This document shows positions 48,786 to 62,070 of a stretch of DNA of 64,000 nt, in pieces (position 1 is the first letter of the stretch; each line of letters begins with the position of its first letter). Position numbers and translations under genes: made by a program. The stretch lies in assembly GCA_037954235.1 (NCBI GenBank), contig JBBMOA010000009.1:29278626-29342625 (forward strand), written 5' to 3'. This DNA comes from Aulostomus chinensis. Its lineage: Eukaryota > Chordata > Actinopteri > Syngnathiformes > Aulostomidae. A model generated the notes under the pieces. It had not been told where the DNA came from and did not search any database. It was given only the letters and a program-made list of their open reading frames with translations.

Positions 48786-50609
48786 CTGAGGAGCAGAGAG
48801 GAAAGCATGGACTCTGAAACAGGCTGCAAAGGAATGTTACCATCTGTGGACAAAGCAGTGAAACACTCAATTTTTATCTCCAACAAAGAGAAGGTTTTCA
48901 CTTATTTCTTTGTTTTGAGGGTTTATTTCAGTCATTGACAAGAGGCAAAAAAAAAAGAACAATACACTACAAACACAAAAAATTCCAATCCCGAACGAAA
49001 GCGAGCAGAAAGATGAAAAATCTTCTTCAGAGATTTGGTTGAAGATAAGAGGTACAGTCGTTTGGCTGGAACTGTTCTGTTGTTTTCACGAGTCTCACTG
49101 TTAACTACAGAAAACAGCCATATTAGGCGGGACTTGCTAAATAGTTGATGATCTGTGTGATGGAATAATTAATGATCCAGAAACAAAACCATAAATCATG
49201 GAAGGAGGGCTGGGCTGGTGCAGTATCTCAGATTAACCCCTGACCTCTAAAGTATCACGTAGAAGAAGAGGTCAACTGATGATGTTTTTATTCATTTCCA
49301 TGTTCAAGATAAGCGCTCCTCTAAAGACACATACCCACACAGCATTTAACAAAGTTCGGGGCTGGGGAGTCTGCTACTCTGGATTGTACTGCAACTGTAT
49401 ATTGGTTGTGAGCCTCTTTGATGACTGATAACCTGAACATTTCTTCGAAGGGTGAGAGGAGACAGGTGGACAGCACTGAGACCGTCTTTAGCTGCTCCTT
49501 CTACGTATGTAGATCTCACAGAAAGCTCATTCATTCCACGTCTCAGACGGATTCCACAGAAGAGAAGCAGACATCTTTGAAGTGGTCTGCTAATTGCAGC
49601 ATTAGTGGTACCTCAGTGTGACTCATGGACATGTAATAATGTAATGGAGCCTAATAGAGCAGACTGAGGGGGATATGACATCTTTCTTCTGTCACTGCTG
49701 GTTAGTTGCGTGTGTGCATGTGTGTGTGTTTGTGTGTGTACAAAGGGCAGTACAAATAACTGTCTACAGGTGCAGAGGAAACATACCATCAAGCTTCATC
49801 ATAAACACACACACAACCAGACATGCAAATGTAAACCCACAACACAGAAGGCTTTACGTAACCCTTCGAGAAAAGTCTGCGTCTTCGTTACAGATCGGTG
49901 ATGACTGACCTCGTAGCAGGATGTTGTAAATCCAGGGTTGTGACAAACACACACTCGATCCGCCCACTGCTGTAAACGCCCACCGAGGCTAAAAACGCTT
50001 CTCATAGATACTCACACACCTCAGGAACACTGGAAAAATATGACACTGGGCTCATAAATATGTACTCAGAACACACAAGGAACTCAGACTATTTTGTAAA
50101 GTTCAGCAGAAGGACCCCAGCAGCAGCCACACACGGAGGACGTGGCTGAACTCCAGACCCTCGTCCTCCATCCATGCTCGTCATCTCCACCATGTTTGGC
50201 CAAAACCTGCTGTGTCGTTTTTACGTAACTGTGCAGCAGACGAACCAACAGATGCATGTTAAAACATGACCTGCTTGGCGGAGGAATCCTGGAGGGCATC
50301 AGCCAGCGTGGTAAAGTAATGAGTGGGCTTGTGTCAGGTTAGGGGAAGGGGGAAAGGGGGAGGGAGGGCACATTCAAATTACACTTTGGGCTCAATTAAA
50401 AATTGACCTGCATTGGAGTGTTTTTATTCCATGATTTAAATCCCAGCAGAAATAACTCAATTGCAAAGATAAACATGCTGAACTCAGAATAAAGTTCTGC
50501 TGGTCTGGGACTCAACATTTGGTGTTTTTAGTACAATTATCCACACACTGCATCTGGACTCTCCCATTCAAGACCATTAATAGGCCGCTGTGTGTGCATG
50601 TGCTGGTAT

Positions 50610-50611
<2 letters not shown>

Positions 50612-50675
<64 letters not shown>
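50612..50675 (+). repeat. TG microsatellite
   Basis: About 31 TG units with one TA interruption, lying between two ATTAAT motifs at 50577 and 50709. Confidence 0.95.
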
Positions 50676-51644
50676 TCTGACATGTGGATCGGAGCAACTA
50701 ATCACACCATTAATCACAGGGCTGCACTGCCATGACACTTTTCGTCTCCCCACACCTCCGCTGTTATTTCTTTTAATGCTCACTGTAAAGGGAACACACA
50801 CACAAAGTACAGACCTCGACAGCACTCGTGCCAGAGCAAGTGCTGAAGACTCCAGGCTGATTCTGCTTCTCACTCTGTAGGAGCTCAGGAAATCCACATT
50901 CGAGGAGCCTTTATCCCAGCCAAACATCAGTTCATGTCCCTGCATTCTCATCCATACCTTTACAAACTTCAGCGGTCTGCAGGAGATGTGTGACACACAT
51001 GAGCAATTTGGTGGAGGAAATTAGTGAGGTTAAAGGTGAGAGGACTCTCCCCCAACACACTTCTAAAAGGTACATTTATCTTATCTGTGAACTCATCTGA
51101 AAAAGACAAACAGAGATCCATCTCTGTGGCCCCCACTGAGTCACTTTATCAGGGTTGTTACTCTCCCATTCATCGTCTCTGCTAAGCTGACACAGGAGGG
51201 ATCCTTGTATTTGTTGATGGTTTTGATGGGAATACTGGCTGGATTATATTGTAGCTTGTTGATTTTAGCACATCTGGAGCTTGTAGAGATTCCAGGACAC
51301 TGCAGCTGAGTCCTCCAGTCAGAAGACACCCAATATCAGAAGCTACGCTAATCCTTTCTGTGGAATGGCACGTCCTAGCACAGGTACCAGCAGAGAATTA
51401 TCAACTGACCCTTCGACATTCTGAGCCAGACTTAAATAAACTTCAGTATCAAAGTGCCTGCCAGGCTAGGGGACGAGGTAAATCACTTCCAGTCTCTAAA
51501 TTAACTGAGCCGTCTCCCTGTGGGTGCCCGCCGAGGGGCACTGCAGACTTCTGCTGAGTGATGTCTTCCTAAAGCAGTAAAAAGGGGCATTATTACGATT
51601 AGCCAGCCATTAACTTTGTCTCCCACATCCTAAATCAGTGTCCA

Positions 51645-51767
51645 GTGTGTGTGTGTGTGTGTGTGTGTGTGTTGATCACTATTTCTAAACTGAATCACAC
51701 TAAAGTATTTAATCACATCTAATTAGAGCAACTATTTGGCCCTGAATGTAAAACTAGAGCGGATTTA

Positions 51768-51799
<32 letters not shown>
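51645..51799. repeat. facing TG and CA arrays
   Basis: A TG array at 51645-51671 and a CA array at 51771-51799, complementary and about 100 bases apart. Confidence 0.9.
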
Positions 51800-54268
51800 G
51801 GCGTGCGCGCACACATGCGTACTCACACATACGCAAACACACACTCTCGGACTGCGTTCGCTGAGTCTGAGCGCGTGAACATCTCTCTCCTCTCCTCTCC
51901 TCTCACTGTTGGCGTGTCCAGGACAAACAAAGGATTATCTTCATTTCCTGTCCGATTAAAAGGGTGACAATGAAATGTTGTTGTCATGACAAGTTTGTGA
52001 TCAGTCTTCATAAAAGTCAGACCTCCTGCACTGAGGAGTCATAAGGCGCTGTAATAAAAGAACAAATAAATCCTGCTGTGGCGACTCCTCCAAGTTAATG
52101 ATCGCATGTACTAGTATTTCTGTTCTACCAGTACTGTGCAGTATTTTGGCTAACAAGATCACACTGATGCTAACACTGACCTCACACACACAAACATTCA
52201 TCCAGCTACAGATCACTTTTCTTTTGATCTTTGTTTCACGATGGTGAGAGAGCATGTACCTCTGCTGGACTGACATCTTATTTATAAGAGCTGGATTTCT
52301 CAGTTGGACCAGGACATGTGATTCCAATTGAACCTTCATGGTCCCTGGGACACAGAGAGACCTTTGGATCTACATAGGTGGGAGATGGATGGCTTAAGTA
52401 CATGACCATGCAATGGGAGGTGAAAGGAAAAGGAGGGGAGAGGTCAGGGGAGACAAGATGGAAAGAAAATATAGATGAGTGGAGGCAGGAGGACAAAGGA
52501 ATGACAAATGAGCAGGAGGAGGACTCTGACGGAGACATCTCAGTGACGGGGCAGCTGTCGAGAGACAGTGATGTACAAACTGGACACTGACTGATTTCTG
52601 GGGGGTGAGGGGTTAAGATGGGTTATTAATGAGCATAAACACACATCTACATTTGCACATGCAGACTCCAATAAACAGGATGGGGTGGGGGTGGGGGGGT
52701 ATAGCAGAGCCAGTGAATCCAGAATATATCCAGCTAGAAAGGAAAAGAGTGACCAAGATGAAGATGACGGGAGAGTAAATGCAACCTGTTCCACACCAGA
52801 GAGAAAGACAGAAAAAAGAAGAGTCCGCACAAGGATGTGTTGTGATGCGCTAAGACAAATGCACAAAAGGGAGCTGATGTGTGCGGACTCTTCTTTTTCT
52901 TTGTCTGTCTATTTTGAGTCCAGCACCTGTTTATGGGATGTGCGCGACTTCTCTACTTTTCCACACCAGAGAGAAAAAATGGCAGAAAGCAGCAAAGGTA
53001 GAGGTCCAGGCCCTCCCTAAATCAGCTCAGCACGCTTCACGTTGTTATTCCTCGCCGTCATGGTTGACGGATATGTGTTTAGAATTTGTGTTATGACTTA
53101 CTTGAAATTATGAGTGTGGCGAGTCAGTGGGACAGAAACAGATGCATCTGTGTGATGCCCGAGGGAACCATCAATACTGTCTCCCCCCGAGCGCAGGCGT
53201 GTGCACGTCTGCCTGTTTGTGCACACATTTGTGCTTTCATGTCTCATGTGCATGTGTGATGCATTCGCTAGCAAGAACACGGGAAGTGCTCCCAGTTCCC
53301 AGAACATCCATTAGGAGTTCTCCTAGTTTGTGATCAGGCCTTTCTACCACTTAACTATCCAACGCTGCAGCAACATTCCACCGGCATTTTATGGCCCTTC
53401 CTAGATTGTGAGTGTGTGAAGGTGCGGCCAGGGCCGGGGGCCCCTGACGAGGACTGGAGGCCTGTGGTGATGAGAGCAAGCAGAGGACATGAGAATGGGG
53501 CATGGTTGACTGACACCATTATTTATGGACTCAGAACTCTGTGTTCTTTACAACCGAGGAGGTAGAAAATGTCTGTTTCCAACATAAAACACACTCTGGC
53601 TTCGTTTCCCAAGATTACTGCAAAGCCAGTTGAGATGCTAAAACTCTTTTTCAACTCTTTTTCTGAGGTCCAAGTCTTGGCTAACTTTGGCAGAATTAGC
53701 TCCAAGTTAAGATCCACCGATTACCCACTTCCTTCTGTATGCTTGTCGGGATTAGGATCTAGCCATACACACCACAAATAAAACTCAAGGCTGGCTTGTA
53801 TGGAAATTCACGTCAACTCCAATATTCATCCTGAGCGGTTATATGGACTTAGATATTACATGGTAATCCTCAGATTCAAGCAAGAATGCTAAGCTTCACA
53901 TGCTAACCTTGAGCTGCGTCCCAAGAAAATCCATGACAACAGATGGTTCTCCCAGAACTGGGCCACTTTGTGTGTGTTTTCACTTCACTAATAAAATATA
54001 CAACCCACTTACTCTGCTCACCCCCACTCCCTCACAAGTGCTCTGACCGGTGGGAGGGGTGGTGGTGGTCTAATTGAAAGAGTATGTATCAGTTTTACTG
54101 CAACAAGAGGGAAAATACAAGGGGACCAAAATCAACAAATCTGCCAAAACTAGCCAAATGTTTAGAGTTGGAGCAGGAACGAGGAGAGACGGCCGACTGC
54201 TCCCAGAGATGAGCCGGACCAGACGGCCACGCCACATTCCAGCCGGAGAGATAGAGAGACACAACCAG

Positions 54269-54341
54269 AGAGAGAGAGAGAGAGAGAGAGACCAGGTGGC
54301 TGTGTGTGTGTGTGAGTGAGAGAGAGAGAAAGAGAGAGAGA
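54269..54341 (+). repeat. GA repeats flanking a short TG repeat
   Basis: GA-repeat blocks on both sides of a TG run of eight units. Confidence 0.8.
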
Positions 54342-55666
54342 ACTACAGATTTATACAGAGGAGATGAGAGCATTCTGCATCTGTCTGAAAGGAATCGCCA
54401 ATCACAACTCATGACATTTTACAAATACAGTAAATCTAAAAATGCATTCTTTAAATAAATGTTGCTTAGTTAATTAGCAAGTTCAGCAGATCCTTTATCA
54501 GCTAGACGCTTGCTCTGTGAGCGGCAGCTCTCTCTGTTTTGCCCAGTTGGGGTGAAAAACAGAGGGACGGACCAAGGTGGAGAGGGACATTCTGAAACCA
54601 GTTAACAAGGGAGTAGAGGGCTCAAATGGTCAATACAAGAAGAGCAGAGATGGAGGGAAGCAGGGCAGCAGTTGGTCTGGTGAAGGTTAAAAAGATGCTC
54701 AACAACAGCTCGTCAACAGATGCAGGACGAGGAAGAATTGACTCTTGACTCATAAATGAAGAGGTGCAAATTTCAGGTTGAAAGGAGGAACAAAGTCTTG
54801 GTGGACAACAGCCAGGAACAATGACAGCGCCTGTGCATGCTCCAAATATACGAGACGTGAAAATGTGAGGAGTCGGAGTGAAAGCGTTTTTTTATTCGAT
54901 GATGGTTTTAAAAGCGTTGACCAAGTATGATGTGCATTTATTGTCATACCTTTAAATTGTGCAGGGGGCAAAACTGTTGTGAATCCTGTGACTGCAACCA
55001 GTCTGTCTCAGGAGACAGCAGCTGCAAACTCCCCTTAAGACCTCTGCTGATGAGTTTAGCTGATCTCTCATGTAGAGAGCAGACTGAGCATCCATCTTAG
55101 TGGTACTGGGAAGTTTAGTGACCCGTAGAACAGAACCGGGCTGGTTGTCCTGCTGACAATCTGGAGGGAAAATATATGCGTTTAACCCAAAATGTTGAAA
55201 TATTCCTTGAGCACCCACAAGCTCCCACTTGCAGCTTCATGGTTTCTAGGGATCAGCAAGAGGTCGGACGCATTTCTGTTGCTGTAAACACCACAGATAA
55301 ATAAACCAGGCCAGGTCACATGGCGGCGAACACTGTGATGTCACCAGCAGCTTTTTCCCATTTGGAAAACCTTGGTTATGTGCAGCCCTGTTTGCTTTGC
55401 ATGCATGTGTACGTCTTTGTGACCCTGGCCTTTTTCATCAACTCAAGAAAATTACAATCGTATCAGATGCACTGGATCAGCCAATCACAAGGCCTGCCTC
55501 CACAGCCTGGACCGCAGAGGTGACCTCTGACCCTGAACCTCCAAGGAACATCCGCAGGTTTGTTTTCTGCCTCTATCACTGCTCAGCTGACTGACGGCAT
55601 TTCCCCCAGGCCCAAGAAACATAACTGGGGGCTGGACTGCACCACACACATGCGGCCTCATGGTCA

Positions 55667-55668
<2 letters not shown>

Positions 55669-55711
<43 letters not shown>

Positions 55712-55834
55712 GCGCGCGTGCGCACAAACACAGCAGCTGGGTTGTTTAAAGCTCCCTGTCATCTACAAGCGAGGTGAGGGTCATCAAATGAGTAACACAC
55801 TACTGTAAAAACACACACACACACACACACACAC
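55669..55834 (+). repeat. two CA arrays, first ending in CGCGCG
   Basis: CA array 55669-55708 followed by GCACGCGCGCGTGCGC, then a second CA array at 55811-55834. Confidence 0.9.
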
Positions 55835-56562
55835 AGAAACGCGCAGCCTGTTTAGGCTCAAGTGTAAACAGTGATGAGTTAGGTCCTCTGGTCTCTTCTT
55901 CTAACGCTCTACCATGTTTCTACATCAGAAGATGAATCTATAGGATGAAGAGCGCGGGGGGGGGGGCATTGACCACGTCTGGCCCTGATTAGCATCGTCA
56001 GTGCTCAGCATTTCATGTTGGAGGTGCGAACAGATAAAAAGCTGCTGAGGGGATGAACCTAGGGCAGAACACACTCACACCCCTCATCCTCCCTCCATCC
56101 CTCCCACCTCTCTCTTTACCTGCATCTGTTTCTTCAGGTTCTTTATTAGGTCTGATTATCTTCTCACCTGAAGCGAACCAGGCCGTGGAACACCTGGAAC
56201 CTGACCAAGTCTGGACCCTGCAGGAGGACCACTGTTCAACTGTGGGGTCCCACAACGGTTTGGATCCTGGTCTGGGGGAGATTTCACACCTGTCAGTTTG
56301 GGTCGGATCAAACAGGTAGGAACTAAAGGCCTTTAATCTTTAAAATATTATTTTTAGAGCCCCATGAGAATTTTTTTTTTTTTGCCAAAAAGCCATAAAC
56401 TGTTAATTTCTGAAGCTCACAGATGATGGATACCAGCTGTTTACCCAGGAACTCCCGACCTGAAGCTGTGAGTTTGGCCACGGTCGAAGTTGTTTTACTG
56501 TTTGTTTGTGGTTAAACAGCTCATCAACTTCATAATACATCATAATGAAGACAAAGCAAGCG

Positions 56563-56738
56563 AGGTGTGTGTGAGTGTGTGAGTGTGTGTGCATGTGTGT
56601 GTTTGTGTGCGCGTGTGACTTTCTGTGCGTATGAATGTGTGTGCATGTGTGTGTGTGTCTGTGCGTGTGTGCGCGTATGAGTGTGTGTGTGTGTGCGCGT
56701 ATGAGTGTGTGTGTGTGTGTGCGTGTGAGTGTGTGCCA
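56563..56738 (+). repeat. degenerate TG-rich minisatellite
   Basis: A 176-base tract of TG units carrying the recurring phrase GCGCGTATGAGTGTGTGTG, so a longer repeat unit of about 30 bases has formed on a TG background. Confidence 0.85.
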
Positions 56739-57672
56739 ACAATGGGCAGCATTAGAAAACAAATGTGTCTTTTGGAGATGAAAGCAAGGAACTTCTTCGA
56801 CACCCAAAATAAAAAGTATGAAACTAAAAGTAAAACAACTTAAAAGAAAGACAAAGAATGTTGCCACTTTTTTTGGTTCTACAAAAACGAACATCTGGAC
56901 TGTGCAGAGTGGGACCTCCCTCTTCGGTCTCTTGGGACCGGGCTGATGCAGTGTGAACTGTCAGTCATGTGAACTGGAACCAGCAGCAGGACACCCTCTG
57001 TGCTACCTGGTTTGCAGTGGTGCTCCTGTGCTGTTGATCCAGTTGACCCATTCATCACCAGCTCTACCACAGGATGGACACCAGAATTTCTCAGGCTCTC
57101 CATCCTCATTCCAGAGCAGCTAATCATTGTAGAGGAGAGTGGCATGGGCTCCGCTCGGACCTCTTCCTCTATCGTTCTCTAGTTGGCTCCGTGGTGCCCT
57201 GTACTCACTCTAGAGTGGGACTAAATATTAAGTTCAGGGAGGTTATGCAAACACGTTGAAGCAGCCATCCTTGGCCTAAGTATTACCCTCAACCCTTCAA
57301 TTACCCGCCTTGCTTTCCTCTCTCCCATTCCTCCTGCCTTTCCTGTCCTCTCTGCTGGTTCTCTCACTTCGGTCATCTAACTGCAGCCTGGAAATACAGT
57401 GCACACTCATGACACAGGGCCAAAAAGCCTTAAAATATCAGGGGCAAAGAGTACAACATAGTGCCGAACTATAACACATGCGCACACACCCAAAATACAC
57501 ATGTACACACAAACCGATGAAAGACGGGTCCAGAAAACAGTGGGAGCGAGTACCTCTGGTGTATTTTCTCTGTGTTCCAAATGTAGGGCCTGGCGGTGGA
57601 CCACAGCTGAACCACAGCTGACATGCGGTGGGATGGGAGGCCACCACACTCACTTCCCTTAAAGGAGCCATA

Positions 57673-57673
<1 letters not shown>

Positions 57674-57711
<38 letters not shown>
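57674..57711 (+). repeat. CA microsatellite
   Basis: A perfect CA array of about 18 units. Confidence 0.95.
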
Positions 57712-57715
<4 letters not shown>

Positions 57716-58559
57716 AAAGACAAACATATACACACATGTTCAGCAATTTCCTGGACAGCACTGTCATAACGATGGGAGGCCATGTTTAAAAAAGAGGTTT
57801 GAGGTACAGGGACAGATCTGTACGCACAGTTTCCCACAATGTGGGAAACAGCCCAGACAATTACACAACCCAATTAATGTGGTTACTACAGCACAGCTAG
57901 GACTTGAGCCTGTGTGCACGTGTGCGCGCATGAGAGACAAGATGTGTGTATACTTCTGGCCTGTGTTACTCTTGGAATTATAGCTTTCCTTGGAGCAGAG
58001 ACCAGTCGATTTCCCGTCAGTGTGTAAAGGACAAGCAAGGTCAAACTAACATTCACTCCACACTCCATCAGCCAATCACAGTTGTCCTCAATCATGAGCT
58101 CAACTATGACAAAAGCTGTCGAACTGAAGAACTACAATACCCACAATGGTTTGTCTGCCGTCCCAGAGATTTCAGTTCGTCTCACACACACAGCCACCTC
58201 TGACACCTGAACCGTAACAAAATGGAACGAGGTCTTTGGGAGGTAAAAACTGTACTTGAAACTTTATTATATAATATAAAATGTTATTTTCAGTTTCTGT
58301 ACATCAGACTTGGTGGAGTAGAAACTGTTGGCCCTTGAGTGAAAGTTAAGAAGGTTTATACTTCTGTGCTCAGTCAAGGTTGGTCTACTGCAGACCATCC
58401 CCCAGCTGCAGGGCCCAGCCGGGCTGCTCCTCTGCCTCCTACGCCTCTCCACTCCTCCTCTGATCAGACTGCTGTCCAAAACTGTTTGCTCCATTCCAAC
58501 TGCCGTTGTTGAAAGGATACGGAGCGACTCAACAACGTGGCCTGGAAGCCCCAACAACT

Positions 58560-59340
58560 GCTGCTGGTGTCAACGTGTCGGGTCAGGTTGTAGAAGTCAT
58601 CCAGTTGTACAAGTACCTCAACATTATAACAGATTTTACATTGAGCACTGGTGGATAACACCAATATATCTTGCAAAATATGTCCCCCTGGGATGGTGGT
58701 GTGTGTCCCAGTGTTTCCTCCAGTTGGGCTCCTTTACAAGAGGCCTGGGAGTCTGAGGGCCCTGCAGCATCTCAGCTGGGACTGAGCTCTTCTGAACAGG
58801 ACCTCAGGTGTTGTACGGGAGCCCATCTCCCATTTTGGGGGTCCCAGCCCCCAGTCCTACCATTGCTGCCTTCACTCCCACCATCTCCTCCAGCTCCTCT
58901 TCCAGCCCCTGGTGTCTATCCAGCTCCTGGTGCTCCTCCTTCTGGATGTTGCTGTCTCAACTCCAACAGAAAAAGGCCACACAGCCCCAAAATGACTCTC
59001 GAACCACAAGTGTTGATTTAATGTTTTGATTTATTTCTTATGGGCTCAATGTTTCTTATTAAACTTGATGTTACTTTTAATTGTCTGTGTGTTTTGATCT
59101 TGTCATCTTTTTCAATTGCTGCATAGGCAACTGCCTCTCTGGGATGAATTCACTACTACTGTAACTGTAACTTGTTGTTGTCTGTTCCTGTGTCTAATTC
59201 TTGTACGGTGTTTATATTTATAATACTTTTTACTTATGGTTTATTTCTATATTGTTAATCTATCCACTTTGCTGCTACAACATTGTGAATTTCCCTATCG
59301 AGGGACAAATTAAGGAATTTCTTATTTTATCTCTTAAGTA
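58560..59340 (+). mobile_element. decayed LINE, reverse-transcriptase fragment and 3' tail
   Basis: At 58579-58652 the plus strand reads GQVVEVIQLYKYLNIITDF before a stop. This matches the (V)EVVxxYKYLGxxID signature after the reverse-transcriptase fingers and palm in L2/CR1-type and related non-LTR retrotransposons. The downstream end at about 59040-59340 finishes with AATTTCCCTATCGAGGGACA and a TTCTTATTTTATCTC-type tail, typical of fish LINE 3' ends. Stops and frame loss show that it is dead. The left boundary is uncertain, and the middle part (58680-59030, CT- and proline-rich in translation) may be a separate insertion. Confidence 0.6.
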
Positions 59341-59850
59341 CATCTAGCCTTTTGGTCTACACACCTGCGCACACGTACAAACAGTCACAGTAGTGTAGGT
59401 CACATGATCAGACCTGACACACACATCAGCCTGGAGAAATAACACAACATAAAACACCATGTTCAATACAGTGGTACAGAATCATGGTGAGAAAAATGCA
59501 TTGATTGCCTGAGTAAAGTGAGTAAAGGTCCCTTACAGGTTTAAACGGCCAACTCAAGACTTGCCACAAGAACACGTGAGAACACGAGGCGTTCATGTTA
59601 ATGAGGCTACAAGCTGAAGCTGAAGTTGTGAGCACGCAGATCTTCAGCACGCTGGGCGAGCGCACACATCTGCTGACAGTTAACAGCCCTCTGCTCCTTC
59701 CTTGCTGCCTCATCTTTTTTCTTATCAAGGTTGATAAAATGTGAATAAAACCAAAACACCTCGGACTGTCCTGCCTGCGCTGAAGCAGCAAGCCCTTCTC
59801 CTTGCAGTCCGCACTGCAAACACACGCTGACCACATGCGAACTTCTAGAG

Positions 59851-60806
59851 CAGGAGTCGGCAACCTTAAATGCTCAAGGAGCCGTTTGGACCTGATGACC
59901 ATAGGAAAGAGAACATCGGGAGACACAGAACCCTTTTGTCATACATAAATCATAGTCATACGTGTTACTAACTCCTCTTCTTCTCCCCTCATCCCAGATC
60001 CTGGTGCTGCTGGAGGAGGCTCCAGACCTGAAGTGGCTCCAGCTGCCACCCGTAGCTCCACCTGCTCACGTCCCCGTCTGTCCATCAGTCTCTCCTCCTT
60101 TCTCTCTCTCTTTATCTCTGTCCCTCTCTTTCCTTCTGTCTCTCTGTCCTCCATTCTCTGTCTTTGTCTCTGTCCTGCTCTCCTGCTCTCTCTCCGTCCC
60201 CACTGATCCTGGATCTGCTCCACCTTCCTGCTGGTAAAGGAAGGTTCTGGTGGCTGCTGTTGCAGGATGTGCTGCTGATGGAGAATTGTTGGGTGGAGGT
60301 TCATTGAAGGAGGGAGGTGCTGGACCTGCTCTACTTGGACAGAGTCAGGACAGAACTTTGGTTGGGGTTTGGTGCCACTAATAAACCTGACTTGACTTGA
60401 CTCTTATCTCAAATGAAGAGAACCCTGCATATGTCGTTTTTGTTACCGTTATGAAATCAATGAACTGCTAAGGAGAAAATAAAATTCCATTTCTACATGC
60501 AACAGACATGTTTCTTCAGAAACTTTTCTTTTCTTGGATTTATCCATGGTTGGGCTACCGGGGATGGAAAAGTTCAATAAACTGCGTGCCGGCGGGTATT
60601 GCACATCCGCAAATGTGAGCGTCAAGAAACTAAATGCGTTTTATTTTGATGCCCCAAGGTCATCATGATCTTCAAATTTAGATTTACCTTGAAAAAAAAC
60701 CTGATGAATTAAAATAAAATCAATTTAAATCAAATCCTCATTTACTTTCCAAAACCACAGGGAGCCGCAGCAGAGGGACGAAAGAGCCGCAGGTTGCGGA
60801 CCCCTG
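59851..60806. mobile_element. hAT-like non-autonomous DNA transposon with a nested repeat
   Basis: The left terminus CAGGAGTCGGCAACCT and the right terminus, read inverted as CAGGGGTCCGCAACCT, match at 14 of 16 positions and are of the CAGGGGTxxGCAACC type seen in hAT elements. The flanking 8-mers TTCTAGAG (59843-59850) and GTCGAGAG (60807-60814) agree at 6 of 8 positions, the target-site length expected for hAT. No transposase frame is visible. The interval from about 59960 to 60405, a CT-rich tract ending in AATAAACCTGACTTGACTTG, looks like a second repeat inserted inside. Confidence 0.75.
59960..60405 (+). mobile_element. repeat nested in the hAT-like element
   Basis: The segment starts in a CTCCTCTTCTTCTCC-type region, contains a long TCTCTC/TCTGTC pyrimidine tract (about 60085-60200) and ends ACTAATAAACCTGACTTGAC followed by TTGACTC. 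A short tandem TGACT tail next to an AATAAA hexamer is typical of LINE or SINE 3' ends. The family is not identified. Confidence 0.4.
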
Positions 60807-62003
60807 GTCGAGAGACTGGATCAGCAGCTCGAGCAGGTTTTATAGTGTTTCAAGAAGTACATTCAAAGAAGAGAATCACAAAAGAGACGACAGAGACACA
60901 GACACAAGGAGACAGACCGAATGTTTCTTCTGCACGCACACACGCACGTGCACACACATGCACAGTTGGCTCGATGAGGGTGCTGATTAGAGGAGCTGTA
61001 TCCAGGCCTGGACAGGTCTGCTGTATATTTAGACAGTTCAGTGAGGATCATGGGATCAAAGAGAACATGATTACTACCTGGCCGTCTGATAAAAAACCTC
61101 ACTATTATTTCCCTGTCAATACACACAGGAAGACACACTAGGACGAACACACAGTTCAAGTGCACACGCTCATAAACCTGCAGTCAATGGTCCCAGTGTT
61201 GGGAGTGTTGAACGTGCACACAGCAGAGTTAGAGAACACACACACACACACACGTGCACATACACACTCGTACACACACTCACACTGCTCTATAATCTGG
61301 CTAATTTGTACGTTGAGGCCAGTGTAGACAGATCATGCCTCTGGTACATCCAGCCTGCCGTGTCTTTGCTTTTGCTTGAGTTTGAATTCTCAATAGAGAC
61401 ATACACTTACTCATTATTGTCAATAGGTTTAGACACAGAGAAGCAACTCGCTCTCCTGCACAGAATAATAGCACCTTGTGTTCCAGGAGGATTGCGTGTC
61501 TGTCCAGACATTTTACAAGTATGCTGAATTGGACTCTAAAGATGTAGCACACACATGCATGCAAGCATGAACCAGCAAAACTGAGTATGTTGTAATTAAT
61601 GCAGTACTGTTGCACTTTGACCTCTCGACTCCTTACTGGACTGAGTGGCCTTTGTTATGTTTGGTCTGCCGTCGGCTGCTTTCCCACAAGCATGCGCCAA
61701 ATATAAATGATCCACGGACAACATAAACACATCAACACAGACGCTAGCGAACTGTGATAAGTGCTCCAGCTGCCCCCCCCCCCACACACACACACACACA
61801 CACACCTGCACACAGATTTCAGCATATGTCTGGTTTTTAATAAGGAGACCAGTGGTAGTTTGCAGTCAGATGCTGCTGACAGACCCTCTGATTGCCAGAT
61901 AGATAACACACTCATGCAGAGCCAAGCAAGCTCCCCTGGTAGATTACATCACAGTTATTCTAACAATGGCTTCCACTCAGGCCCTCTAATAGCTATGGTT
62001 ACA

Positions 62004-62005
<2 letters not shown>

Positions 62006-62054
<49 letters not shown>

Positions 62055-62070
62055 TGCGTGTGTGTGTGTT
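62006..62070 (+). repeat. TG array with GCGCGC core
   Basis: TG repeats flank a GCGCGCG core: 65 bases of alternating purine-pyrimidine, a strong candidate for Z-DNA. Confidence 0.9.

Noticed and set aside
56403..56894. 163-codon minus-strand open frame
   Set aside because: Most of it is Thr-His repeat from the degenerate TG minisatellite at 56563-56738.
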